Assembly: GCF_018691265.1 (NCBI RefSeq)
Contig: NW_024881313.1
Coordinates: 35,147,518 to 35,211,517, forward strand
Source of the DNA: Tyto alba
Taxonomy: Eukaryota; Chordata; Aves; Strigiformes; Tytonidae
Direction of reading: 5' to 3'
Length of the DNA stretch: 64,000 nt
This document shows, one piece after another, positions 11,851 through 23,695 of this stretch (its first letter is position 1; the number at the start of each line of letters is the position of its first letter). Position numbers and translations under genes: made by a program. The notes beneath the pieces are model-generated. The model did no database searches. It saw nothing but the letters and a program-made list of their open reading frames with translations, and was not told where the DNA came from.

Positions 11851-14177
11851 TTTTCGTTTTCTAGTCACTAGGTGGCAAAATACTACTTTTAGATTTGCGA
11901 GCCCTTTCTTTTAAAAATTATTCTTACCCTTTCAGATGAAGATAATTTTCTTACCATTCTGGGAAGCTCTAACAAGTCCAGTATAAAATGAAGATATGAT
12001 AACATTTGTGTATGTTTTAAAATTTCCATTAACACTGTTTTCTTCTAATATAATCCCAAGTGTCCTGACATTACACCTTATATATTCCTTTTTTCCTGTA
12101 TGTAAGAATGGAGTTTTCTTTCTCATAAACTCCGAACTGTCAGTTTTAGGGTCTGCTTTACCCCATATTTATCTGACTACCACCATGAAAGTGACATCAA
12201 TTAATGCCACATGTTTAAACTTACCTTAGATATCATTAGCAAATGTCTTCATTATTTATTGTGATACTCAAGCACTCCATGGATATTATCAAATCTGTCC
12301 TTACTCCAGTTTTAAAAACTATGACTAAGAACAATTTAATGATTTGGCTAAAATAGTGAGGAAAGTCAACCTTAAAACAAATCCTCGTCCAGTGATTTAG
12401 CTAAGAGAGTGAGTTTATCAAAGCTCGTGGAGTTCCCTCTGTTTTAAGAAATCATGTTACTTCTACCATTATCTTTATCTGTCCCTGTGAGCTCTTTAAG
12501 TTTGTATAACTGCTTACCAACACATTTGTTGTTTTAGCAATATGTAAACATCTCTAAATGTCAGGAATTGCACACATTTTAATGGCCTGTCCTCATGACA
12601 GCTGTCCACATTTAATTGGGCATCGAGGGGTATAACAAATATATACACAATTGTGGAATGTCAATAACAATGTTAATAATAATAAAGAACAATAAACACT
12701 ATGCTGAAAATGACATTATCATAAAGCTGCATTATTAGATGACACCAGTCAAGTCCTAGGGCTTCAGCCAGCGGCAGATCACCAAAGAAAACAAGAGCAA
12801 AGCAAAAATGAAAGGAATAAACAGCTGCAAAAAGTTAGGGCAATGAACATTTTTACGTTGGACTGATACAGACAGCAAAGAGAAATAGTATCTGAAATTT
12901 CACATTGGTTTCCCAGATGATGACTGGAAAGGAACGTATTTAATGCTATAAAAAGAAGGCTTTTAGCTTGAGTGGTTTTTTTTTGTGTGTGTGTGTTATG
13001 AGACTGTTGAAAATTTGAAAGATTAAGCAAAATTTTACAAGAATAGCAAATTTGAACTTTTCAAAGGATTACACAAAAATTTACCTTGTGGCTGGTCATC
13101 AACATGGTGTGAAGGCATGTGGGACAGCAGTGATTTTTCAACAGGCCATTGCTGTATTTTTCTTGCTTGTATTAGTGCATGAGATTTTTTTAATCACAGA
13201 CGCTATTAAAAACTGTTGCTCTTCTCCAGCTGGGACAGATAGCTGTTTCAGGCATTGATTGCTGAAAGATCATCTGCTGCCTGTGGATAGACTAGCACAA
13301 ATCAAAGTCAGCATCTGTGCATGGATAATCTTAACCCATTTTCCGTTCTGTTACAATAGGAGCATATGCTATCTGCCTCTCTTAGGCATGCATTGAGATA
13401 AATGGGATGGTGCAGATCAGAATAACGATTCAGACTCCTGTAGTTCGGTAGGAAAATCCTCTAGGTGGCAATAGGAAATGAATTGTTGAGGTTGTTTTTC
13501 CTACCTATTACTTCTGTTGCAAACTTCACTTCTACAGAATCACACTTTTTCCCTGGCAGTGCCAGTGGGCCAACTCCATGGAAACATTCATCTGCAGCTT
13601 CAGTATCTACTCCAGTAAAAAAGCAAATTGTGGTATATTACAGAGCATAATGATGGAAATCGTAGGGTGTGCTCCAGAACTGCATTTCCTTTTTTAACAA
13701 AAATCATTGGGTCACACTGGCTACATAAATTATTGGTGATGCAGCCTATGCATGGTTCACATAGGCATTAAACTGCAGAAAAAAACATATGTATTCATTG
13801 TCATGAATACTTGAGAAATCAGGCACGCTGATGGTATTCTCTTCCAGCAGAATGAGCTGGGGATAGAACTTGTATGGCTTGTTTTGTGTAAGGAAAGGAC
13901 ACTTGTGGACTCTGGCCGTTTTGTTGGCTGAAGTTTGTTTTAATCACTTTAACAGTATTAGCATCCAGTGCAGTAATTACAGAAGTAGTTTGCTGCTATT
14001 CACAGGACTAGAATAGAGCCTGTGCACTACCTAGCTCCCTTTTGAGGGTTTAAATAAAATCTTATGTGGAGCTGAGGTGGTACATAAATTGCATGTATGG
14101 CCATTCCTTGTATGGAGTTGAGTTGTATTTAGAACTACATTTATCAAAAGGCCAACCCTTCCTTCATTTTCAACTAG

Positions 14178-14210
14178 TCCTCTCTTTCCTTCTTTCCTTC
14201 CCTCTTTTAT
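14178..14210 (+). repeat. Polypyrimidine (CTTT/CCTT)n tract
   Basis: This stretch is composed almost only of C and T (CTCTTTCCTTCTTTCCTTCC and similar), a simple repeat-like polypyrimidine tract within the EXOG intron. Confidence 0.7.
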
Positions 14211-17200
14211 ACGTGCATATACTATGCATAAATGTGCATTATTTTGCATAGAATATACATATTTGCATAATATTACATAAGTACAGGGTCTGTTTTCCTT
14301 TAACACCCACTTCTGGCATTCAGCATTTCCATTTCATACCTATGTGCAGCTCTATTCATTCCCCAGCCTTTCTATCCACCTGCTCAGTCCTCAGTCTCAA
14401 TCCCCTGTTCCCTCTGCTAGCTCGCTCAACACGCATTCACGTGTTTGTTTGACATACACCATATACCCCCTAATTGGAGATACTTGTAGCAGCTCTATCT
14501 GCGTGTTCACCCTTCCTCTAGTCTTTTATACAACAGACAGAGGATGCTGGTGCGCGTATGTGCGTGGGAGGTGTCGAGAAGGGGAGGGAGCTGAGCTAAG
14601 GAGGGCTTAATACATATATACAACGTGGAAAAAAGTATGTGAAGAGGCCTGGAAAGGGCAGTGCAGGCCAGGGTGCACAGGAATGCTGCTGGTCAGGAGG
14701 TCGTTGGCCCAGCATGAATCTGGGGAGCAGGGTTTCAGCTCACTACCACCTTCTCTCTGGAGGCTACAGCAGCTTCAGAGTGTGGTGCAGTTCTGCACAG
14801 CCTCTTCCTTCTCTTCTGATCTGCCCGGAGAGCGTGCAAGAGGTGGGATGGAGCTCCAGGGGGAGAAGAGGAACTCCAGCCTTCTGCCTTCAGCAGATTC
14901 AGTCGCTGCCTGCACTTGGGTGGATATGGAAATGTGAACTCTCTCCTCTCCTCCCTCAGGGCTTTTCATGCTTCTTGGCTCCCTCCCTCCCACCCCTGAT
15001 GCATTGCATGTTGAGTGCCACCTACCTAAAACAGCAACTCCCAACACCATTCATTTTGTAACTCAGTTTTAACCCACCAGATACAACAGTGTGTTGATGC
15101 GTAGCTCTTAGTATATTTTAAAATTACCTGTGCGTCATTCAGTTTTGATTATTTATGCCGTTGATCCTGAGGAGCTGTAACTCCGGTTTCACCCACACTG
15201 AATGCTAAATGCAAAGTGCTTTGACACTCAGGATTTCTAATTTCCCTATCAAGACATCTGTCGTCATTGAAAGGGAAAGTAGATTTAGCATAAGGCATTT
15301 ATTTATTGCTTACCAGTTTCAATGACTGTTAGATGTCTAGGCAGAGCTTTATTTAGAAGAAGGTTGGTGGCATAAACAAGATAATTTTTGTAAAAAAAAA
15401 AAAACCAACCCCACAACAAAAAAAGTTTAAGCTACAGCAAAACTGTTAAATAGCTTAGTTTAGGGAAGAGGATGAAAATATTCTGTAACAGAGTAAAGAA
15501 ACCTAAGAGCATTTGTTTGCCAGAGACAGTAGTAACATTACTACCACATCATTGTACAAAACATGAAAAAACTTTATCAGAGGTTTCCCTTTCTCCTAAA
15601 GGTACTTTCTCTGGTTTTGGTCTAGCCAGTAGGACTTAAAGACCAGTCATTTAAAAAACTGCCAAGAGAGGTAGAAGACACACTTCAAACACTGAAATAA
15701 TTAATAACTGAAATGAGTTAAGTATTGGAATAGACTGATGTGAACCTTGGTTCAGTAGCCACAGGCAAACTTTAGTTTTAAAAATATGTTTTCTTTTGCA
15801 GAAGTGCTGTAGACTCAGAATAAAGCATACATAGGAGGTGTTTGTTTTGTGATTGAGTTGTAATGAATATATAAATGGACAAAGCATGTCTGAACATATA
15901 TACTGGATTACTTTGTAAAATACTTTCAATTAATGTGATCGGTTGTGGCAGTGAAATAAACACCTGCTTTCTCTGAAATTGTATTTAAACTGTATCTAAC
16001 AAAAGCTGTCAAAAAATCAAAACAAGCAGTCTTTGCTTTTTCAGGTATTGCAAATATTGGAAATTGTACCAAATTACTGGATTTTATGTAAAGAAAAAGG
16101 ATGCCTTTGTAGTTTTCGTAAGGTGTCTGCATCTCTTCCTTCTGTTGCCATTAGAATAAAAGTACAAATTTTAGAAGGGTAGTTATGCAGAAGGGTTATG
16201 CAAAAATCAGATTTTCCATGTATGAGCCTGTTAAACTTCGTTAGTCTGGCAGATTCAGTTCAGCAACACTGAAGAAAAATAAAAGCACAATACAGTGCAT
16301 GCATGCACATCAGTTTTTGAATACTGGAGAGATTACATTTATCATCAATAGGTGTATTCCCTTGCACTTACTCCTGACACAGTCCACTATATACATAAGT
16401 GTGTGAGCTTTTAACAGATTTCATGTGAATTCAGAGTCCTGATCCTTCCCTCCTAGTGCTTCAGTTAAATTCCTGGATTTATACAGCAGGAAACCTAGTA
16501 TGTACAAGCTCTTAATTGGAATCATAGTGAATTTATGTAAGAAATGGGTGCATTTTCTTTGGATAGACTTCGATTCCAAGACACTGAGTCACTGTATGTA
16601 TTTTACATCCAGGTCCCCTCAAAAAAACCGCTTACTTGGGTAGCATAGCTTTTAAATGCAACCTGTGTAAGGGTAATAGAGATACAAAAAATAAGTGACA
16701 GAAGGTGAGTTAGAGTTGATTTCAAATGCATGGTAAAAACCACATGATTTGGAACTAACAGGTCAGGAACTTGGTATGAAGCCACTGTTGCTGAAAACAG
16801 CTTTCCGAGCATTAACAGCGTGGCACAGTATGAGAAAGGAGCTCTACAGCCCCATCAGGTCGGCTGCACTTGCAGATCTGCACCAGGATTAGGGAGCTGG
16901 GGTCTTGTCCAACTCCCTGTTGCCAAATGTGGTTTTCAGATCTGGTTCCAGTTCAGTTTCAGCCATAACTGAAGTTGCATCTGCTTGGGAAATTTAAATT
17001 GAGCTCATGCTCCTACCAGAGCTCCTTGTTGCAGATCTTTACAAATATTTAGGCAATTACTGATCAATCTTTCAGCCATTTGTCTGCATTGTTGTTCTTA
17101 ACATTATAATATAGTGTCAGTGATATAATATAGGAGAAAGGCAGAGAACCTTTTGGGAAAGACTCGTACCAACAGTGGCCGAATAAACCTGCAGCAGAGT

Positions 17201-17298
17201 GCTCTTTGCTGGCTTTTCCTGTTTGAGAGAGAGAGTTGGGCATGAAGTAACTAGCTCATTCCTGACCAGCTGTATCAGGAGCTGCAGTGAAATAGTGC

Positions 17299-17852
17299 TG
17301 CGGTCGGTTGACCTTGGCTGGACACCAGGTGCCCACCAAGCTGCTCTATGACACCCCTCCTCAGCAGGATAGGAAGGGGAGAAAAGAAGATGGAAAAAAC
17401 TCATGGGTCAAGATAAAGGCAGCTTAATAAAGCAAAAGCAAAGGCTGTGTGCGTAAGCAAAGGAAAAGATTTATTCCCATCAGCAGGCGATGTCCAGCCG
17501 CTTCCGGGGACGTGTAGCGGTTGCTCTGGAAGACAAACGTCATAAGGACAAATGCCCCCCCACTTCTTTTCTCTGAGCTTTTATTGCTGAGTTGATGTCC
17601 TATGGTATGGAATATCCCTTTGGGCAGTTCGGGTGAGCCATCCTGGCTATGTTCCCTCCCAGGATCTTACCCACCCCCAGAGCCTACTGGTAAGGGGCGA
17701 GTGTTGGAGAGACAGCCTTGGTGCTGTGCGAGCGCTGCTCAGCGGCAGCCAGAACTCTGGGGTTTAACCAGCACCTTTCCAGCTACCGGTACAAAGCACG
17801 GCACTATGAGGGCTGTGGGGAGAATTAACTCCATCCCAGCTGGACCTGGTCA
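17299..17852 (-). mobile_element. Solo LTR of an avian ERVL-like element, antisense to EXOG
   Basis: Read on the minus strand, this 554-bp block begins TGACCAGGTCCAGCTGGGAT-GGAGTTAATT, matching the avian LTR start I remember as TGTCCTGG..CAGCTGGGATAGAGTTAATTT. It ends GCCAAGGTCAACCGACCGCA, giving TG...CA termini. In between are GGTATTCCATACC-like text, a TATA-like AATAAAAGC near 17585-17577 and a polyadenylation-type AATAAA at 17475-17470, about 105 nt downstream, as expected for U3-R structure. No internal viral genes flank it, so it is a solo LTR. A clean target duplication is not visible. The element lies 170 bp upstream of the last EXOG exon. Confidence 0.85.
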
Positions 17853-18022
17853 CGGGTGCTTTCCACCTCAGCTTCTAGCCTGATAACGTTGCACATGATT
17901 TTGATGGGTAGTTACATGCTATGGCTCCTTTTTAGAGGTAGTAGGATTAGTCACGTCTGTTTTTTTTTCTCCCCCCTTGACTGATAAGATCTGTATCTGT
18001 AACATAGCTTTCCTTTTGACAG

Positions 18023-18484
18023 GTAATTGGGAAGGATGATGTAGCTGTGCCATCCCACCTGTACAAGGTGGTCCTTGCCAGACGGAGCAGAACATCTACA
18101 GAGCCCTTGGCCCTGGGGGCTTTTGTGGTGCCAAATGATCCCATAGGCTTCAGTCACCAGCTGACTGAGTTCCAAGTAAATATTGAAGATCTGGAAAAAA
18201 TGTCAGGCTTAGTTTTCTTCCCTCAGGTGGACAAAACCAAAGATGTTAAAAATATCTGCGAGTTGGATACCTGTAAACTGATGGGCTTCGAGGAATTTAC
18301 GTTGTACATCACAGCTCGAAAAGTGCAGAGTGCCCGTACATTGCATCGGTTGGAGAAAGCCATGTCAGAGTTAAGGGAAGCAGGAATTGAGCCTGATGAA
18401 TATCTTCTAAAGCTTCACAAGAAGAAGGAAGAAGAGCTACTGCAGGAAAAAGAAATAGCAGCTAGAGAGGGGAAAGCTGGCTGA
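18023..18484 (+). CDS. EXOG: EXOG last coding exon and stop codon
   Basis: The exon starts after CTTTTGACAG and reads VIGKDDVAVPSHLYKVVLAR, a match to human VIGEDNVAVPSHLYKVILAR. It continues with STEPLALGAFVVPND, LTEFQVNIEDLEKMSGLVFF and NICELDTCKL. It ends in a lysine/glutamate-rich tail and TGA at 18482-18484, giving 153 codons. The first part completes the nuclease core. The second part is the EXOG-specific C-terminal helical domain, described as the wing that supports 5'-exonuclease activity. The tail after EPDEYL diverges from human and is Glu/Lys-rich, consistent with a helix. The frame is intact, so the gene looks functional. Confidence 0.97.
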   Translation, partial: VIGKDDVAVPSHLYKVVLARRSRTSTEPLALGAFVVPNDPIGFSHQLTEFQVNIEDLEKMSGLVFFPQVDKTKDVKNICELDTCKLMGFEEFTLYITARKVQSARTLHRLEKAMSELREAGIEPDEYLLKLHKKKEEELLQEKEIAAREGKAG

Positions 18485-18620
18485 ATACTTGTTCGGGAAG
18501 ATTATTTGGGGTTTTGTACTTTGAAAGGGGAGCTGAAGGCAAACACAAAGACAAGGGCTCTGGGTTGTTCTTTTTTGTATTGTGAAAACAATAAACATTT
18601 GGAAGCTGATGGGTTTGGAA
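18485..18620 (+). other. EXOG: EXOG 3' UTR (end approximate)
   Basis: A short untranslated tail runs from the stop to a predicted cleavage site about 15-25 nt after the AATAAA at 18590. A GT/T-rich stretch follows. The exact cleavage position is inferred. Confidence 0.75.
18590..18595 (+). terminator. EXOG: EXOG polyadenylation signal AATAAA
   Basis: The canonical hexamer lies 106 nt after the EXOG stop codon (GAAAACAATAAACATTT context) and is the first such signal downstream of the coding region. Confidence 0.85.
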
Positions 18621-20388
18621 TAACGGTCATTCTCGTGTAATATGATGCACACACATGGTTTGCTGCAGTACTTAGATGTGGGAAATGAAAATGACCCCTT
18701 TCTGGCATGAATAGATTACTGGACCTCCAGAAAAGGCTTTGTGCTATTTTCCAAGCGAGACGTCAGACTTGGGATTTGTATGGAATCCCTTCTAGGAATA
18801 TTATAAAAATAGACAGTAGACACCTTGGGAGTATAACTGGAACATGTTTAAATGTAATTCCGCCTGCAAATGTCTTTCAGTATGATGCTGTAGAAGCAAT
18901 GGTACTTCCTGGGATTTTTTTTTTAATTAATTTAGAAATATTTAATTTAACACTCTTTTATTAGAGACCTGTAAAACATAATCTAAATCCCTTCTAGTCT
19001 TTACTTAGTTGTGTTAACCAAACCAGATTGTCTCTTGCCTCTCCTGACCTTGTGTGCTTTGGATACCTCAGCATATCAGTAGCTGTCAACTGTTGCCATT
19101 TGCAGCGGGTGTCTTCCATTCATGTGTAATTTTTCATTAAAAAAAAAAAAAAAACCAAACAAAAAACCAAGACAAGCATCGTTTACACAAGTTACTACCG
19201 GCGTAGTCTGGTTCTTCATAAATTAATGTAAACTTAATATTTCACTTTTACCACTAATTTTGGATAAATGTGTTTTCTTGCATATTATTGTTTGATTTGA
19301 GAGGTGAGCACTTCTTGCTTTTCCTTTGTAGTAGTTACTCACTGGCTTTTTGCCTGGTGTCAGTGTCTTTGGTCTATAAACTTCACAACAAAACTTCTGC
19401 ATGAAAGCAGAAGATTGACTAAAAATGCATTTTCAGTTCTGATTTGGCAGCAACTGAAGTTGCTCAGATTTGCGTCTGCTTGGGACAGTTAATGATTTTT
19501 TTTTTTTTTTCATTCGTTTTGTACTTTATTTGTGTATACATCTTGAATTTCAGACATAAATTAGTGTTACTTGTATCCTCTCAGATTTTTCACCTGGAAA
19601 GAAAGAGTAAAAACTGGAAATGTTTAGATTTTTTTTTTTAATGGTAAGAACCTATATAAATTTGGAGTTGTGCCATAAAAAACACCTTCAGTAGTTTTAA
19701 CGTGAGAGTTAATAGTTTCTGAGAAGGGTCATGTAGTGCCAGGCTGAATTGGGCTGTTTTCATAAAGGATGAATCAGGAACATTATTTGGGTGTTGTGAA
19801 TCATCAGCTGGATATTCTAAAAACTGTATAGTTTCCATCATCTCAGTTCAGTTGCAGTATCCAAAAGTAGATCACTTTATAAAGCAGTTATGGTTCCCAT
19901 GACACCTTTATGTTTGCCAAGAACATATTTACAAAATCCAGACATTTAAAACTGGAGAAACGTGACTAGATAAGGACACCATAAAAGCTTGCTGCCCACA
20001 TAAATTAGAGAGAAATTGGGTGAAATCCTGACAAAATGTTTGCTCATTTCCATTTTAGCCCCCAATTTTGGTTGTTAATCCTATCAAATGAAACAAAAAC
20101 CAGTCAATCGCAAAACAACAAGCCACCTCTCCCTTTGCAGAACGTGGGAGATGTCAGTGTGTGTTGCCTGGAATAACAAAGTGCCAGATACTTCATCTGC
20201 CTCTTGATGGGCTTGTGTGTGCTTCACTGGAGTCCAGGCAGCCTTTTGGTACTGCGATGGTGTCACTCTTTGGAAGAGGTACCTGCTCATTCCTCTTTAC
20301 ATTGTCTTTCTCTTTTCCCCATTATTTGAATTGTTTGGGGTTTTTTTGGTACAGCTTTCCACCTTCCTTTTCCTCTTGATCCTTCCAG
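18621..20388. other. Intergenic, no gene seen
   Basis: AT-rich sequence follows EXOG with an A16 run at 19139-19154 and a T15 run at 19496-19510. No repeat family, RNA gene or protein was recognised. Confidence 0.7.
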
Positions 20389-20524
20389 CTGAGAGGTGGC
20401 AGATCTCTCCTGCAGCGCTCACACCTCCGGACAGCTGGAACGGATCTCGCTGCAACAGACACGTGTCCATCCCTAGTGGAAAACCTGTTTTGGGACAGCA
20501 CCAGCTGCGTGCGAGGAACTCCAG
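20389..20524 (+). other. Exon-like, CpG-rich segment (unproven)
   Basis: A strong polypyrimidine acceptor (CTTTTCCTCTTGATCCTTCCAG-like, AG at 20387-20388) and a donor CAG|GTATCT at 20525 bracket 136 bp. Two of the forward frames are open across it (starting LRGGRSLLQRSHL in phase 0). The segment and its right flank to about 20630 hold about a dozen CpG dinucleotides, unlike the surrounding DNA. I do not recognise the product; it could be an exon of a lncRNA or an unannotated gene. Confidence 0.25.
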
Positions 20525-22308
20525 GTATCTTCCCTCTCTGCTGACAGCGTGCCACTACGACAACAGCAGAAGAGCCGAATGTGACTCTCCTGGGGAGCCC
20601 TGCTATGGAGACGGGCCGCTCCCTAACTCAGCCCCTCCTCAGCCCTTATGTGCCCCCCTTGAATTCCTGCAAGCCCCAGTTACCGTAATTGTGGTGGCTT
20701 ACCACGCAGACTAGACTCCCTCTATAATTTTCAGCTCTGTTTGGGCATGGTTGGTGTTCCTCAGCTCCCCTTGGAGGGTGGCAGCAGGTGGTGGTGAATG
20801 GTGAAACCCCTCCCAGAGCTACTAGATGCCAAAGAGTACATTCACCTGCTTGTCTTCTGCTGGTTTCCTCATCTGAAGTAACTGTGGAGTCTAGCATATA
20901 GCAAAAAAAAAAAGTGTGCTTTCTTTACAATAGAAAATACAAGAAGTAATAGCTAGGGTGTGAGGCTTTACACACTTGTTTGAGCCACCTCCATAAGTAA
21001 TTGCTTCAAGATCCTTCGTGAGAACCGTGCTTGTGTCCGTGTCCATCTGTCATTCCTGTTGCACACTTTGTCACCTCCCTGCGTGCATCTGGGGTGACGA
21101 TAGGAACCTCTGTGATGCAGATAAGCAGCAGGAGTCCTGGAAATGGAGAAGTCTGTCCTTTGTTCCTCTGCTGTTTTAATATGTTTGTTTTTAAAGCTAA
21201 ATAACTGACTCACTAGGGGAGTGGATGACTAGGCTGTCCGCAGCCTGATACAGTGATTTTCTGATATTCCCTTGACTGTCTGCTCTTGATGGGTACTGCT
21301 AGCCTTGCATCAGAGTGAAAGTGATGGTAAATCAGATGGGAAGGGAATGCAGGGGAGAGCTGCGGCTGTGCTCAAGGGCTTCGAGCTGCAGCCCTCTGGC
21401 TCTGCTCGGTGCACTTTTGATATTTGGCCTTTTGAGGGCAGACTGTTTCCACAGTGCCGGCCTTGGTGGCCAAAAATGATGTGGGATATGAACCAAGTGT
21501 CTCTGGCCTGTAATAACTGTCGTTCTGCTTGCGATACTAAGATACCCATTTAAAATGAATTGTTGTTTTGAGCGTTACATTGACAGCAGTGCAGTATGAA
21601 GCTAATGATTTTTCCTAGATAAGGATTTTGACAATAATGTTTGAAAGTGCCTTTAGATTGACTGCCCAAGTTGTGAATCTGCTCCAAAGACAATTTTGAC
21701 TTCAGCTTCTTCATGAATCTCATTCTAGGTGAAGATTTAACCCCTGCACTGATGTCTTGCAATGCTATTGTTCCGCATCTGTAAACACAATTGGGGGAGG
21801 AGTGGAATTTAAAGTTCTGCTTTTTATTTTTGTGTGGTTGGATCACTTCGGAGCACCTTTTTGCAAGTTTCTGTTTGTGTTGTAGTAGTAAAGATGGGTC
21901 TCGTTAGGTGGTTATGCTGAGCGCTGCACTAGGCCCTGTCCTGAAAAAGTAACATGCATGAGATACAGCAGGCAACAACTGGAAGGGGAAAAGATACACA
22001 TCCAGAAATTTGAGGATTTCTTTCATCAAAGGGCTTCAGAGTTGCTGCAACACCCACCTTTGGGTGTTCTTTCTGTCACTGGAATCACCTCCATCAGGTG
22101 TCCTGTAAAAAAAATGGGGGCAAGTAGGTAACAAAAAACAGGATTTTCAGAAGCTGCTCATCTGTCCAGCAGTGACTGCTGGAGATGGGCACCGGATTTA
22201 TCTGGGGGCTTTTGGTCATGAGCCTTTTTTTGGTATTGGCTAGACATGCTAAACCTCTGTCATGGCAAACCATTAAATAGAGAAACCATTAAATAGGGAA
22301 GAATAGCT
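20525..22308. other. Intergenic, no gene seen
   Basis: Mixed-composition sequence with no recognisable gene. It ends with a 16-bp direct repeat of AAACCATTAAATAG at 22267 and 22283, immediately in front of the CR1 copy. Confidence 0.65.
22267..22296 (+). repeat. 16-bp tandem duplication
   Basis: AAACCATTAAATAG occurs at 22267 and again at 22283 with a period of 16 bp, just before the CR1 start. It is too short to assign to a known family. Confidence 0.8.
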
Positions 22309-22957
22309 GGAAAGCTGCCTGGTGGAAAAGGACCTGGGGGTGTTGGCTGACAGTCGGATGAATATGTGTGCCCAGTGTGGCCAAGAAGGCCAACAGCATC
22401 CTGGCTTGTATCAGAAATAGTGTGGCCAGCAGGACCAGGGAAGTGATTGTCTCCTTTTACTTGGCACTGGTGAGGCCACACCTCGAATACTGGGTTCAGT
22501 TTTGGGCCCATCACTACACGAAAGACATTGAGGTGCTGGAGCATGTCCAAAGGGCAACAAAACTGGTGAAGGGTCTAGAAGTCTTATGAGGAGCAGATGA
22601 GGGAACTGGGGTTGTTTAGCCTGGAGAAAAGGAGGCTGAGGGGAGACCTTCTTGTACTCTACAACTACCTGAAAGGAGGTTGTAGCAAGGTGGGTGTCAA
22701 TCTCTTCTCCCAAGTAACAAGTGACAGGATGAGAGGAAACGGCCTCAAGTTGTGCCAGGGGAGGTTTAGATTGGATATTAGGAAAGATTTCATCACTGAA
22801 AGGTAAATGGTTGAGTCACCATCCCTGGAGGTATTTAAAAGATGTGTAGATGTGTCACTTAGGGATGTGATTTAGTGGTAGAGCTGGCAGTGTTAGGTTT
22901 ACAGTTGGACTTGATGATCTGAAAGGTCTTTTCCAACCTAAGTTATTCTATGATTCT
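22309..22957 (+). mobile_element. CR1 LINE, 5'-truncated 3' end with internal deletions
   Basis: This is a clear avian CR1 3' end in sense orientation. It includes GGAAAAGGACCTGGGGGTGT, GCATCCTGGCTTGTATCAGA, GGTGAGGCCACACCTCGAAT, GGAGACCTTCTTGTACTCTA, ATCCCTGGAGGTATTTAAAA and the terminal TTCCAACCTAAGTTATTCTATGATTCT. The consensus text as I remember it is missing in two places. One gap follows GATGAATATG near 22365. The other follows CACTGAAAGG near 22803, where the ...CATTGGAACAGGCTGCCCAG block is absent. The reverse-transcriptase C-terminal frame is interrupted, so this is an inactive fossil. Confidence 0.97.
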
Positions 22958-23410
22958 GCCAGTAGACCACCTGGTTTAGCGAGATGTCCAAGCAGAGATG
23001 CTTTCACAGCCTTCTTTGATTTTGTTCATGGACTTGAAGCCACTGATCTTTCTAGAGGAAACTTCCAGTTTGTACAAACAGGCCAGCTAGGGCCATACTG
23101 TCCCCAGGGCTGCTCGCTGGAGAGGCAGCCACGCCAGCTTCAGAAGATTTGAAGAAGGTCTCCTGCCTGCCAGGTGCCCTCCATGGCTTCAGCTGTTTTT
23201 GGGGGGGAGGTCTCCATGGTGAAGGAACTCCAAAAATGCGTCCTGGGTAGGGCCATGCAAGTGGGTAAACCAGATCCGCTTAAAGATGGGATGACAGAGG
23301 AACAGGGAGGGGAATTTTTGGTGGCAGTTTGCAGAGACATGGGCACCTCTGGTACTGTAGTGCCTGGGTCTTTTTATGTGTTTAACCCATTGCCAGCCTG
23401 TGTGAAGAAA

Positions 23411-23481
23411 ACCCCAAACCCTCCTGTGCCCATCCTGGTCCCAGAAAACTCCAAACCCTCCTGTGGCCATCCTGGTCCCAT
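23411..23481 (+). repeat. Two-copy 37-bp tandem repeat
   Basis: CCAAACCCTCCTGTGCCCAT at 23414 recurs as CCAAACCCTCCTGTGGCCAT at 23451, followed in both by CCTGGTCCCA. The period is 37 bp with a few substitutions. Confidence 0.9.
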
Positions 23482-23673
23482 GTGTTTGTTGCCTGGCAGT
23501 GAAGCTGTGGAGGAATTATATATAAACCCCAAAGTGCTCCTGCTAGTAACCTGTCTCAGTGGGGAAGTGAGGAGCAATTTTGCTGTTATTTTTGAGTTGT
23601 CTTTTCCTGTGGTCACACAGGAAAAGCTTTTCTCACCATGCAGCAAAGGAAATGCAGGAAATGTTCGTTTTTC

Positions 23674-23695
23674 TTTTTTTTTTTTTTTTTTTTTT
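23674..23695 (+). repeat. Poly(T) run, T22
   Basis: An uninterrupted run of 22 T residues. On the minus strand it would be an A-run, but no clear minus-strand polyadenylation signal or duplication identifies a retrocopy. Confidence 0.9.

Larger units (their letters stand above)
6092..18022 (+). other. EXOG: EXOG large last intron (about 11.9 kb)
   Basis: The donor is GTATGT at 6092 and the acceptor CTTTTGACAG ends at 18022. The intron is mostly AT-rich unique sequence. It holds an A28 run near 10.76 kb, a cluster of short exon-like open segments between 10.15 and 11.85 kb, a polypyrimidine stretch and TGCAT-rich patch near 14.2 kb, and an antisense LTR at 17.30-17.85 kb. Nothing else was recognised. 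Confidence 0.9.

Noticed and set aside
17602..17883. 93-codon + strand open frame
   Set aside because: It is mostly antisense LTR sequence and not a gene.
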